This document shows positions 44,619-56,019 of a stretch of 64,000 nucleotides of DNA, piece by piece. Location: NCBI GenBank assembly GCA_010093635.1, contig MU006777.1, forward strand, positions 1,522,237-1,586,236, read 5' to 3'. The DNA is from Massarina eburnea CBS 473.64 (taxonomy: Eukaryota; Ascomycota; Dothideomycetes; Pleosporales; Massarinaceae). The notes under the pieces are model-generated. The model did not search any database. It saw only the letters and a list, made by a program, of their open reading frames with translations, and was not told the DNA's origin. Positions within the stretch are counted from its first letter, which is position 1; each line of letters starts with the position of its first letter. The translations under genes and the position numbers were made by a program.

Positions 44619-46675
44619 ATGGCGACTACGACCTATAGCCTTGCCGAGCTCGAAACCGTATTCGCGGGACTGTCTGTGGAGACTCCTATACCGCAATACA
44701 GCGATTCCGATGTTCTACACAATCCTCTCGATCTGTGTCGCTCTTACCTTGCAGACCTCCTTTGCAAAGTCGCAGAATGCAAACCGGCCACAGCGTATAG
44801 GTCTATACAGTGGCCAAACAACATCTTCGGTGGAGACTTGACTGTCACTCTACCAAAGCTTCGCCCAGGTGTCAAGCCCAATGAATTCGCGCTTGATCTG
44901 ATGAACAAGGTTTGAACAGAATTCTCACCCAGCTTGTGAACTTTATTAACAGGTTGTAGTTCCCTAACGACCATTCCTTGTTTCTCCTGCCGATGCTCGA
45001 TGGTGTCCATCTTAGAGTTTTCATTGTTTCTGAGACTTTGTCGCGTTTGTTTCTTCCCTACATACTTGATCGAAAAACCACTTTCGGTTCACATGATACA
45101 CCATCTTTTGATGGATTGCGCAAGAAGTTAGTGGTCGAATTCTCGTCTCCGAATATTGCAAGTGAGTTCCAGGGCAAGCATCTACGAAGCACAATTATAG
45201 GTGCATTCGTGAGCAAGATGCACGAGGCCTTAGGCTGGGAAGTAACCAAGCTCAACTATCTTGGAGATTGGGGCAAACCGATCGCACTACTCAAAGTCGG
45301 CTGGGACAAGTTTGGCAATGAAGATGCCTACCAAGCTAATCCCGTTGGGCATCTTCTAGACGTGTACCACCAAATCGAGGAGCTTTTCCAGCCCGAGATG
45401 GTCGCTAGCAGACAAGCTCGCGACGAAGCGGCGAGGAATGGGCAGGACGAAGGCGAAGCTCAACTTGAGATCGAAAACCGAGGGGTTTATGCTGAGCGCA
45501 ATGCAGCCTCAAAGGAGCTGGAAGATGGCGATGAAGAAGCCCTTGCGTTCTGGAAACGTGTGCGAGAGGCCAATATCGAGAACTACAAGGACTTCTACGC
45601 CGAACTAGGCGTCGAATTTGACGAGTATACTGGCGAATCTCAAATAAAACCCGAGACCATGGCTGAAGTCGAGCAACTGCTCAAGGAGAAGGAGATCTGC
45701 AAAGAGAGCGCCGGGGCCTGGGTGATACATATGCAGGACTATGGCTTGAAAGCAGGCACAGCAATCATCCGCGACCGCACTGGAGCGACTACGTATCTGC
45801 TCCGAGATCTTGCGGCCATCATTGAACGGTCCCGGAAATTCGAGTTTGACAAGATGATCATCGTCGCCGCCAACGACAATAATATGCACTTTATACATGT
45901 CCACCACATCTTGAAAGCAATTGGCATGGAGCATCTGGCGAACAAGGTCCAACATCTTAGGTTTAGTGAAGTGTCTAAAATGTCCGAGAAGTTGGGCAAA
46001 GGGTACAGACCGCAAGCCATCATCAGCCACTGCGAAGAAGCCATAGCTGCTGCACTTCAGACCGATAAAGAGAAAGCCGAGATGTTTGGATGCCCCGCTG
46101 AAAGTGCAAAGGCTCTTGGAGTTTCTTCTCTCGTCACCCACGAGTTATCGACCCGCACAGCAAGCACGCATTCTTTTGATACGTGTGCAATGACTTCGTT
46201 CAAGCCAGGAACTGGGCTAGACCTACAATTTTGGCATGCGAAACTCGGCGAGATCCTCGCAGGCCACGCTGTCGCAAAACAACTTTCGGATGAAGACTAC
46301 GAGGCACTTGCGGACGACAATCCCGCAAACCTGCTACGCATACTGGTTCAATATCCAGAAGTCACACATGCCGCATATCAGTCTCTCGAGCCAGCCGCGA
46401 TTGTGACCTATCTTGCCAGTGTTACGGAACAGCTGGCGGAGTGTTTGAGTGAGAATGAGGAGGTCATTGAGGACGGCGTGGACCCCTTTGAAGATGGGGT
46501 TGGTGCAGAAATTATTCCCAAAGAAGACACAGCGAACGACGAGGCGATCGCGCCTGGATTTATTGCTCTTTACGAAGCAACGCGGGTGGTTTTGGAGAAT
46601 GGAATGCACCTGCTTGGACTCGTTCCCTATGCGAACGTAGGAGCAGAACGCAGTGATACTCCCATCGCAGAGTGA
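44619..46675 (+). CDS. Divergent arginyl-tRNA synthetase-like protein
   Basis: Exons 44619-44909 and 44960-46675 with a 50-bp intron (GTTTGA..GTAG, phase 0), 668 residues, uninterrupted. The layout follows eukaryotic/fungal ArgRS: N-terminal domain, class I catalytic domain (VEFSSPNIASEF..HLRSTIIGAF, LNYLGDWGKP), and a DALR-type anticodon domain (ALYEATRVVLENGMHLLGLVPY). The HIGH motif, HAGH in normal ArgRS, reads QGKH here (residues 168-171). The later GMSTRKG-type loop is replaced by KMSEKLGKG (about 437-445), and the usual GDTGPYLQYAHARL reads KPGTGLDLQFWHAKL. It is therefore a diverged second copy that may lack normal aminoacylation. The housekeeping ArgRS must be elsewhere. Confidence 0.85.
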
Positions 46676-47206
46676 TTGTGTCGATTTCTTAATTTCCTTT
46701 ATGTTTTAGTTTTCCCTCAGATCCGGTCTTTCTCGCGGCTTATTTTTGTCCCAAATCCCCGAGTCAAGTCTCGACTTTGGCTATTGTCCCACCCTATGAG
46801 ATTGGGAACCAAATTGTGCATGGATAATGACTAGTCCTAGTTGCGATTATAGGGTTTTACGATTTACGAAGACATGATATTGATGTAACGGCAGCTCACT
46901 GACGAGTTATTGATTTACCACAATTTGAGAGTAGTAGACATGTAATAGTAACTATGGCTCGAGACGGAGTTGATATAATTAAACCATGATGAAATTAATT
47001 AAACACGCTTTGATTGTATACGCGCTCAAATTTTGTGCTGTAGTGCTACGCCAATTTTCAGGTGGGTCACAGTCTAAAAAGTTTCTGTACACTTATAGGC
47101 TAGTTATTCTCATCACGAGTAGTTGCCGCTCTATACCTCTTAGGACCTTTGATTGTTCTAGCTATATAATTTTTCAAAGCCCATAAATTTTCATAATTCA
47201 ACAACA
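46676..47206. other. Intergenic region
   Basis: AT-rich 3' flank of the ArgRS-like gene and 5' flank of the tRNA. Nothing else is seen. Confidence 0.6.
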
Positions 47207-47298
47207 TCCGATATGGTCTAGTGGCTAGGATTTGCCGCTCTCATCTGAGAGTTCACAGTGGTGCCGGCAAGGCCCGGGTTCGATTCCCGGTGTCGGAA
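47207..47298 (+). tRNA. tRNA-Glu (CTC) with intron
   Basis: A cloverleaf folds by hand. The acceptor stem TCCGATA pairs with TGTCGGA (one G-T pair) and the discriminator is A at 47298. The anticodon stem TGCCG/CGGCA encloses the loop CTCTCA..C with anticodon CTC at 47240-47242. The T arm is CCGGG-TTCGATT-CCCGG. A 20-nt intron (47244-47263) sits one base 3' of the anticodon, the canonical place for nuclear tRNA introns. The mature length is 72 nt. Confidence 0.93.
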
Positions 47299-47302
47299 TT
47301 CA

Positions 47303-47313
47303 TTTTTTTTTTT
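47303..47313 (+). terminator. Pol III T-run terminator
   Basis: A run of eleven T residues begins five bases after the tRNA 3' end, as expected for RNA polymerase III termination. Confidence 0.85.
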
Positions 47314-48262
47314 GCATTTTTTACCCTCTTTTTCCTAGCGTACTCTTTTTTTGCAGCCCTAGAAAACCTTACATAACAAGATCTTATTTACATTATTATA
47401 TCGTGAACTTTGACATGATTCCCGTACTTTTACGTTTATTAGTCTAATGATAGATCTAGCTTCCTAGTGCTCTTTAACTCGTGTGTAAAGTTTAGAGTAA
47501 CTACTTCGTCTTGATCCTGCTATTTGTTAGCGCTTAAAACAGCAAAATAAATATCCTTCCTAGTGTCGGAATCTATCCCTTTTTGCTCACTTTTTTCTCT
47601 TGGATGTAAGTAGCGGTTTACTGCTCGGCCCTTCGTTAATAGTAGGGGTCCGCGGGCACTCGTACTTTTCGCGGAAAACGCTTTAGTGCCTGGTGCGATT
47701 CACGGCAGTAGATAGTGCTCGAAGAGTCTCTATTACTAGCATAGAGACCTACATAGAGTATGTAAAGCAGGCAGTAGCTAGTAGTATAACTGCTTATCGT
47801 ACTCATGTATATTATATACGCTCTCTTATTAGCTTTTAGGCTCAGGTTCTCACAAGGAGCTAGCATCCTAGTAGGACCTTACTAATTGCCTGTTGATAGC
47901 AGCTGCCTTAATTACCAGAGGTAATTCCTCCTTCAGGGCAATTGGCAGCAGCGGAGGTGTTATGTTTGTTAGGATGATCACGTAAACGGACTAGCGAGAG
48001 AGTCTAGCCTTTCGATATCCTTAATTCTACAATCTTACCGTTCACTACTTTTGTTCAACATTCCCTATTATTAGAACCTCTTCTTACTTTTTGTTGCTGT
48101 CTTTCGTCATCCTCCACGGCTACATACGCACTGGATCTTGGTGTTTTGAGGCACTACTACTATTTATTTAATGTCTTGCCTAACCAAATAAATGTATTGT
48201 ATTAATGTTATTATTACTGCCTCCTTCCGAACCGAATGGGCACTTATCCACCCATCCCTTAC
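47314..48262. other. AT-rich region, possible LTR-retroelement remnant
   Basis: No intact gene. TAG- and TTA-rich sequence at about 47640-47900 has stops in all frames. A purine-rich GCGGAGGTG at 47951-47959 is followed by TGTTATGTTTGTTAGGATG, which looks like a polypurine tract and the start of a 3' LTR. CCTAACC at 48179-48185 could be its end. No target-site duplication was found. The position just after a tRNA gene fits known integration habits of some LTR elements. This is suggestive only. Confidence 0.3.
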
Positions 48263-50360
48263 TCAGAACCCGATCTTCTCCGAAATCCAATCTGGTCCCT
48301 TGAAGAACACATTGTGTCTGTGGAAAAACGAGCGATTTCTCTTCCCGAAGATATCTGCATGAAAATGGTTAGTGCTCAGTCTACACATTTAACTTACAAG
48401 GTTAAGAGATTACTACGTAGGGGGGAGGGCTTCTAGAACTTACACATCGGAACCGTAAGCATACATATGCCTAGTTGTACGCTAGCAATAGCTACGAAGA
48501 CGTGTTTGATCCCACCTTCAACGAGCCAGTCAAAGCCCTTGAAGGTCAGACCAAAGGAGATCAGATTCTTGAAAACGAGGAGGCATGTGAAGCCTTCGAC
48601 GGACATATCGCCTGTACGTGTCAGCACCATCATCCCACACTCGCTATCAACTCAAAGGCGAAAAGAGATAGCAGGGAAAGAGAAAAGGACTACTTACGAT
48701 GCGCATCTACAATATACAAGGCGCTGGCAACCGCTCCACAAACCATACCCGCCACCTCAACACCGAACCAAAAGTCCGGCCAGAACCACCCATACCTCGT
48801 CGCATCTGCACTTGTCCACCCAAACCCATACAGCCCTGCACATCCAAGTATCAGCTGCGGAACTACCAAAAACATTCTAAATTCCGGTTCGTAAACGCCC
48901 TTGTTGAGTCTAGTGAGGAGTTTGGCAGAGGAATCGGAGAGCAGTCCGCAGAGAATGAAGCCGCAGAGGGCACCGACGAAGGCCCCAGTGTACATGTATC
49001 CGGTCTCGACTTCGGTGAACCAGAGAGGTGGGCCGAGCATGATGCCGGCGAGGACGACACCAATCATTACTGTCCAGCCGATTAGGGTTCCTTGTATGAG
49101 ACATGCCTGCGAAAAGTTAGGAGCCATTGTTCCAAAAGAGCTGTTGCTTCTTTTGTAAGTGGGTGAAAAAAGACTTACCCACAATATCCCCGGATGGAAG
49201 AATAAAGGGAACGGCCTGAGCAACAAGCCAAGATATCGCTCATTCGTCTTCCTCCCATTGAAAGGCAAGAGGCTTTTCTTCCAGCTAACTTTGTCTGGAA
49301 TCACCGTCGGTTCATGAACAACATGGCCGTTATTCGACTTTTCAAATCCATCACCATCTATATCCCCCGAAGTGGTCGCACTATTCCCGACCATATCCCC
49401 TCCCACTTCCCTATTCGCCACTATTGGTACCGAAATCTCAATCAAGTTCCCCATCGTATCTATATCGAACCTACTCTCCCTCTTATACGCCGTCTCTGGA
49501 CAAAAGAAGATGAGCAGTGGCAGCAATACCGCCGAGAAGATGGCTACAAAGTAAAACGTCCACTCATAGCCCATCTCGGCCGCGATTTTCCCCACAAGGA
49601 CGGGCGTGAAGAAGGCGCCCCCAAAAAGACTTAGATTACTTACAGCCATCCTCAATCCACGCTCATGCACGCAGTATAGATCACCTACAGAAGCATTGAC
49701 CAGAGCCTCAAATGGTGCAAGTCCAATGCCCTGAAAGACCCTAGCCCACAGTAAGCTTTTGTAGCTTTTCTTCGACGCGCCGCCCCATGCGCTCGAAACA
49801 ATCACAATGACGGCCCCGAGCAGATACAAGTGCCGTTTCCCCCATATGCGCGCCGAGGGCACGAAGAGGAATCCAGCGAGGCCTACGCCGAGGAGGTGGT
49901 AGCCGGTAAGGAGAGCCATTTCAGTGAAGGTCCGGCCAAAGTAGAAGGCTAGGGAGGCAGTATCGGCGGCGAGTAGCGGGGAAAGTGTCGCTGCTAGGAC
50001 GGAGAATAGAGAGAGGATGGCGGTTATGGAGTCGCGCTTCCATAGTGGCCAATTCTGTACTCGTTAGTCCTCGTAGCATATCATGATAAAGCCCAGAGAG
50101 TGTACCAGTGGATCATTGGGGTCATCAGAAGGTTGCGGCACAAGCAAAACTCTACCCGACCTATCATACTTCAACCGCGAATCTCTTTCCACGCCTTCGG
50201 CCCGCAGACTCTCAGCCTGAAGCACATTCGCGGTCCCTACACACGATCCAACACGTCAGCATACCATTTCAGGCTTCCCCACAACCCCACTCTACTACGA
50301 TATAAGACGCATACCGGGGACGTGCTCGAGCTTCCTATCCTCTAGGATACCGAGGCCCAT
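48263..50360 (-). CDS. Major facilitator superfamily transporter
   Basis: Six exons, 50360-50315, 50236-50106, 50054-49179, 49106-48698, 48611-48444 and 48354-48263; introns of 78, 51, 72, 86 and 89 bp, all GT..AG and in frame. Total 573 residues. The start at 50360 gives a cytosolic N-terminus ending in DDPNDPLNWPLWKR, a common MFS opening. Twelve membrane helices are expected. The motif region ARVFQGIGLAPFEALVNASVGDLY..HERG is typical of fungal DHA1-like transporters, and the C-terminal YIVDAHRDMSVEGFTCLLVFKNLISFG plus FGKRNRSFFHRH are also characteristic. The substrate cannot be told from sequence. The last exon lies opposite a plus-strand open frame that is only its shadow. Confidence 0.9.
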
Positions 50361-51520
50361 TATTGTTCCCGTCCTCAATAAAACATCAACCTCTTAACCC
50401 AACAATGATATTCTGGAATTGGTCGCGTCGTGTCGTATGTCTCGATCTCACATCAATTGACAAGAGAGGAGAGGAAAGCAAGACGCCCAAGGAATGCGGA
50501 GCAAAAGAGGGCGGAGAAGGTTCACGGGGCGGCGCGACGATCTATCCGGGCGCGTCGAAAATCCGGGGGAGGACTGCCTACCCTCTTTCACCCAATCAGA
50601 CGACACAGGGGTAAACAACATCGCAGCTCACACAGCGCTGCATGTTGCGAGCTGCCGAATCGGTCTCTATGGCCCCGGGACTGTGCTGCGTCTTGCATCA
50701 CACATTATCAATTGACGGGCCAATGTGTGTGATAGATCAGCCCGAGTCCTGCGTGTCCAGTGTTTAGAAGCTCCGGTTTTCACAAGCGCTTAGGGGGACT
50801 TCATGGTTGGTCTTTTACCAAATATATTCTCATCTCTTATACCATACACTAGGTACTGATGTAGTTTCCACCCTTTCCATCTGCGTTTAGATGAGTATTG
50901 GTGGTTCCACTGATGTGTCAATCTAAGTCCCATGCCATCCCATTGGTATAATGCCATCCGACCCCAATCGTAAGAGGAACGATGCCCGTAACATCAAGAC
51001 CAATCCTTGACGCCCATCCCAGATCGCCACATACCCGCCGCACTAGTTCATGGCGAAAAAAGGCTAGCCACCCCAATGTCGTGCCGGGCAATGAGAAAGA
51101 ACTAAACGCAAAAACGCCCACAAAACACCGTGAGAGATGTGCATGCTCCACACGCTATGAGATGGTATCATTGCAAGCCAGACTCACAAAAGGCACCCCT
51201 TTAGAGAGAAGAAGAGGCGCTTGCGCCCAAGAAGACCCCAGGCGCCTGCTAAACAGACAGCGATAACCGTGACATGCAAACGCGAGGCCAGTGACAGCAA
51301 ATATTACAAAGCGTGCTAGAAAACATGAGAAGATGACGAAGACAAGAAAGAAGGGAGAGGAGTGTGTCCGTATACCTTAGACGCCTCTCGCCGAAAAAAA
51401 ACGCCGTGAAATGCAATGCCTGACTCGCGAATGCCTATGCTGTGAGAACGTCCCTCGACGTTGGTGGCCTAGATACATCTCGGAAGGCGAGGGACGACAA
51501 TCTCGTGTTTAGAGGAGCGT
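50361..51520. other. Intergenic region
   Basis: The upstream flank of the MFS gene and the 3' flank of ATG1. Open frames are short and unsupported. Confidence 0.6.
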
Positions 51521-54508
51521 TCATCTTGCGGCTCCGTGTGACGATGGTGAGCTGCGAGCGGAGGGGTAAGGAGCAGGGACGCTGGTGATGGAACTTCGCT
51601 TTTGAGCTTTTTGGGCCTTTAGAGCGGCCAACTTCTTCTTCAGCGTGCCATGGCGTCCATTCATGCCTTCCAAGACTGGGGAACGTTAATGAGAGACATC
51701 AAGCGGTGAAGACGGTTTCACTTACGCGCTTGAATGGACTTGCGGTCCTCGGATTCCACTCCGTTGATTTCTTCGCCATCAAACTTACGACTAGACAACT
51801 CATCTTCTTCCTCGAGAACGGCTTCTAGTAATCGACGCGCGGTCCAATAGTTCAAGTCGCAGCCTTCCAGGTCAGCCCCAACAAGTTCGTTCACGGCCGC
51901 CTGTCTACTCATCTCCAGCGATCGATCATACATCAGCTTCTCTGCCGTGACTCCAGTTGTCAGGAGGATGTTATCCGCCGAGCCAATGGTTGCCGCAGAT
52001 CCAGAGTCTTCCGACCGGTTACTAGGGTGACTGGGATGATCCAGAGGCAGCAGTACCTGAGCTTGTCTCAACTTGCGCGCAACCATTTCGGACTTTGTGC
52101 AGCATTCGTTGAATCGGTTACGAACGAAATTTACGACATTCTCTATGCGGTCACGTAGTCCATCTGATGATTGTCCGTGCTTGATACGACCCCAGGTGCG
52201 TCCAGTAATGTCAGTGGCCTTGTTCAAAAACGTAAGAGCTTTAACGTAGAGGACGAGGGCCTCTTCCGCAATTACCACAACGGTTTCTGGTGTCAACTCG
52301 TCGTCTTCGTCGTCATCCTCCTCTTGATGCAGCCTCCTGATACCGGCAGGACCAATACCTAGTCCTTGGTCACTCGGTGGCAGCGGGAAAAGTTGCTTAT
52401 ACTTGACTTCCGCAAAGCCATATACGACATGACTCAACTCGGCGAGCTGTTCAATCTTCCTAATGGCGGCAACGTCCTCGTCTTTGCTCGTTAGCTTCCC
52501 ACCATCCCCTACGAGCAAGAGACTGCTTTGAGTTGTAGGATACACGGGGAAACCAGCGTGGCCCTGAGGTGGAGAAATACCCTTCATCATAGGGGGGGAG
52601 AGACCAAGGCCTCGAATGTTGACCATGTTCATAGCCTTTGAGAGAGCGGAGGTCGCGCTTTCGAAGCTGGGTCGGTATTTGCGCTCATAAGAACCTGTAC
52701 GCTGATGGAGACTCGTCTGCTTCGGTTGGATTTGGATGGCTCGTGAAGGGACTGTGGCACCGGTCGCTGATGAAGGTGAGCCTTGGGTGGTTGCTCGCCG
52801 CTTCACGGTATCTCTCGCGGTCGTACGGTCCCTTGTAGATTGCGGACTTGCAGCAATCTCATCCGCAAGAGCGTCGATTTCTACACGCCGCTTCTCGACA
52901 AAGACGAAGCCTTCGTCGAGCGCATTGTCCTGGGCTGCACGCTCTGCAGCCTCCCTCATGGCCAGATCTGACCGCTGCGGGATGCGTTCCCGCGCAAGGT
53001 GCTCTTTCAATCCAGACGGTGGAGGCAACTGCTCTTCTCGAGAAACACGGCGCCTACCTACGGACGTAAGGTCTTGGTCCTGCAGGGTCGCAGTCCTAGC
53101 CGGAGCTGTGACGGCGTTGGTCAGAGTTGGACGTCGCTCCCGGGGGGGCGGGTGTTGCTCATTTGGCGATAACGGTGGGTTGCTCAGTCTCCGGTTTGCT
53201 AGCGTCTGCGGAGAAGTGCCGGAGTGTTGCCTGGAGGTTAGACGAGATGACGGGCGGGAAGGAGGCGTTGTCCCATACGGATTCTTGTCACGGGGTGATT
53301 GCGAGTACGGGTTCTGTGAAGCTAGGCGATCCATCTCGACCGGCATCTTCTGTATGCGCCTAGACTGCACGATCGGCTCTGGTTCCACGGGATGGGGGAG
53401 ATCTTCCTCTACAAGACCTGGGATCTCGTCCCGAATGACGGTGTCGGAGAAAAAGGCATCATAAGACATTCGTTCGGTGGGCTTGCGCTTCAACAGGGCG
53501 CGAATCAAGTTTTTCATGGCCCTACTAGTGATGACACCCTCTGTGAACCTGATGTGGTCCTTGCGATCTTCAATCTTCTTGAGGAGTTCAACATGATTGT
53601 TTGCCCTGAATGGAGGACGGGCGCACACCATCTCGTACAGGACGGTGCCGACAGACCAGAGGTCAGCCTTTGCGTCGTACTTCTCGTAGCGCAGAATCTC
53701 CGGGGCCATGTACAAGGGAGAGCCGCAGAGGGTCTCGGCCAGGGAAGTCGTGGGCAGGACTCGGGCGAATCCGAAGTCAGCAATCTTGAGCATGGGCAAC
53801 GATTCGATGCCGGTGGCTGGGAGCAGTGAGTTTGCATCGGCAGCCAGCGGCATGCGCTCAATGGAGCCGGTCTGCGAGTAGTACAGCGACGACGGGTTCA
53901 GCAGGAGATTCTGGGGCTTGAGATCGCGATGAATGTAATTCTTGGAGCGCAGAAACTCGAGGGCGCTGGCCATCTGCTTTGCGAAATGGCGCACAATGAC
54001 CTCATTCAGACCCCCCACAACCGGATTCGGGTACTTTTCGATCATGCGCTGCGTCTGCGGGTGGTTCTCCAGATCGCCGCGCTTCTTGATGAAGCCCGAC
54101 AGGTCGCCCAGCTCGCAGAACTCCATTATGATGTGCATCCGCGTCGTCGTCTCCTGGCAGTCCATGAGCGCGACGATGTGCGGATGGTGCAGGCTCCGCA
54201 GGATGGTGATCTCGGACACGAGGTTGTCCTTGAGCTTCTTGTTGAGCTTGCCCATGTTGACCGACTTGATGGCGACCGACTGCCGCTTCTCCTGCGGGAG
54301 GTGTTAGCACGCACGTGATTTAGGCAGGCATCGGGCCAGGAGCAGGGCGTACGATGTGAATGCCGCGGTAGACTTCCGCGAAGCTGCCCTTCCCGATGTG
54401 GTCCATCCGCTTGTACTGGCCGATGATCTGGTCGGCGGAGGCAGACGCCGGCTGGGCGGATGGCGCCGCCGGCCTGCGGCGCTGGGGGTTGTGCGAGGGA
54501 GCAGCCAT
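51521..54508 (-). CDS. atg1: Autophagy-initiating Ser/Thr kinase ATG1
   Basis: Exons 54508-54353, 54291-51726 and 51675-51521; introns of 61 bp (GTACGC..GCAG, phase 0) and 50 bp (GTAAGT..CCAG, phase 1). Total 958 residues. Kinase domain at about residues 32-335: glycine loop IGKGSFAEV (38-46), catalytic Lys61 (VAIK), HRDLKPQN (Asp175), DFG (Asp224) and APE. An insert of about 30 residues lies between HRD and DFG, as in fungal ATG1. A long disordered Ser/Pro/Arg-rich middle and a C-terminal helical (EAT/tMIT-like) region for ATG13 binding follow. ATG1 starts autophagosome formation at the phagophore assembly site with ATG13 and ATG17. The ATG at 54508 is the first in frame. Confidence 0.95.
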
Positions 54509-55644
54509 GATGGCGGCGCTGGACGGCCAGCCCGGTCCTGGACGCGCTCAAGGCAGGCCAGACGGATGTCTGTCAGCAGTATCGGAGTCGAGTGTGTACG
54601 GTACGGTACGGGTCGAGACAGCGGCTGGGTGCTGGCGGGATACTGGCGGAATACTGGCTGGAGATTAGAATCAACGGAAGGCGATGAGGGGCGCGCGAGG
54701 AGGTCGACGGAAAGGAGTGAGAAGCAGCACAGGTGGGAGGGTAGGTAGTCTTGAAAGGGCGCTGCGCTGCCTGCGTTGGGGTGGTGACTCTCCCGTCACC
54801 TCGAGCCCGCGCTAGGGCCCGATATGGACCGATAAGGCCTAGCGTACAACGTTATCAGGTCCGCACGCGTTCGATAGCCCAGAGACAGAGGCACACCCGC
54901 GGTAGAGGAAGAAGAAGGCCTCCCTGCCTCGCGCTGTCTGGCCGCCCGTCCCGTGGCCTTGATGGCCTTGATGGCCTTGAATGACAATGACTGCCTCTTC
55001 TTGGTCGTCAAGCCACCCCGCCAGCGTGACCAACCACCACAATGACGACCGTTCACGCAATACTGATCACACCCCATGCCCGCCATCCGCGTCACTACGT
55101 CAGGCCCCTCGCTCCCCTAGCCGTCGCACTCTATCTACCCGCGCAGGTATCTATCTAGGTCTACCACTAGCACTCTAGGTAGGTAGGGTGGTAGGTAGGG
55201 TGGTAGGTAGGTAGGTAGGCAGTGTGTAGGCGGCCGCTGCTGCCGATCTCACCACACATTGCCGTTTCGGGCGTCTGTGCAGAGCGCTCCAGCCAATCGC
55301 CAGCCTACCCGGCCGCACGGATTAGATTGCCCTGCCCTGCATAATCAATGCTCCTATCGATACAGTTATCGTGGTCCAATGTCGACCCGCTGCATCTATC
55401 TGGAGGGCCGTGAGGACGCAGTGCTACGTGATAGGTGAAGCGTGTCCGTCGTGGAGAAGTACCATTGTCCCGATGTTCAGACAAAGACACGCAGGGTAAG
55501 ACCAGATCATACAGGCGGTGTACATGGTCTGCAGAAGCTCTCGTTAGACTTGCTGAGCCTGGAAGCCGCCAATAATGGCGTTATCTTGTGCCTTTTCCAT
55601 AGAAACAAACGACACTCTCTAGCGTCGCCTGCATTGCCCCCAGG

Positions 55645-55690
55645 ACCATAGCCCAACCATAGCTCAACCGTAGCTCAACCATAGCTCACA
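55645..55690. repeat. AACCATAGCTC minisatellite
   Basis: Four imperfect tandem copies of an 11-bp unit. Non-coding. Confidence 0.8.
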
Positions 55691-55807
55691 AATGTGAACC
55701 GTCTCGTCCAGCAAGGGCAGGTGACGTGCAATACAAAACACTTGTACCTACATAGGTACTCCAAGTCTCACCCCATGGCACTCCTGACCCTTGCACCGCC
55801 CACGTGC

Positions 55808-55852
55808 GCCCACCCACACGCCCACCCACACGCCCACCCACACGCCCACCTC
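55808..55852. repeat. CACCCACACGCC minisatellite
   Basis: Three to four copies of a 12-bp unit. On the minus strand they would read Gly-Gly-Arg-Val in an open frame, which is an artefact. Confidence 0.85.
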
Positions 55853-56019
55853 CATCACACAAAATCCTAAAAGGCGTATCACACATCGCAAATCCCCACT
55901 CCAGATCAGTGCTTGTTGCACTTTTGCATACTAGTCCTCCATGTCGACATGGAAATCGCCCCAACGCCCATGCTATGAAAATGCAACATGGTGCCCAAAC
56001 GCCGCAACTGACACTTTGC

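Larger units (their letters stand above)
54509..56019. other. 1.5 kb intergenic region with short repeats
   Basis: No gene is supported. It holds GGTAGGTA-type repeats near 55170-55220, an AACCATAGCTC repeat at 55645-55690 and a CACCCACACGCC repeat near 55808-55852. The left part should contain the ATG1 promoter. Confidence 0.6.

Noticed and set aside
47958..48186. Solo LTR with TGTTAGG/CCTAACC ends
   Set aside because: Ends match only 6 of 7 bases and flanks (ATGTT and AAATA) show no target-site duplication, so it is kept only as a low-confidence candidate.
48236..48436. Plus-strand open frame with a good ATG, at first taken for a small gene
   Set aside because: It lies mostly opposite the last exon of the MFS transporter, whose spliced C-terminus (FGKRNRSFFHRH..) fits the family. 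The plus-strand frame is a shadow.
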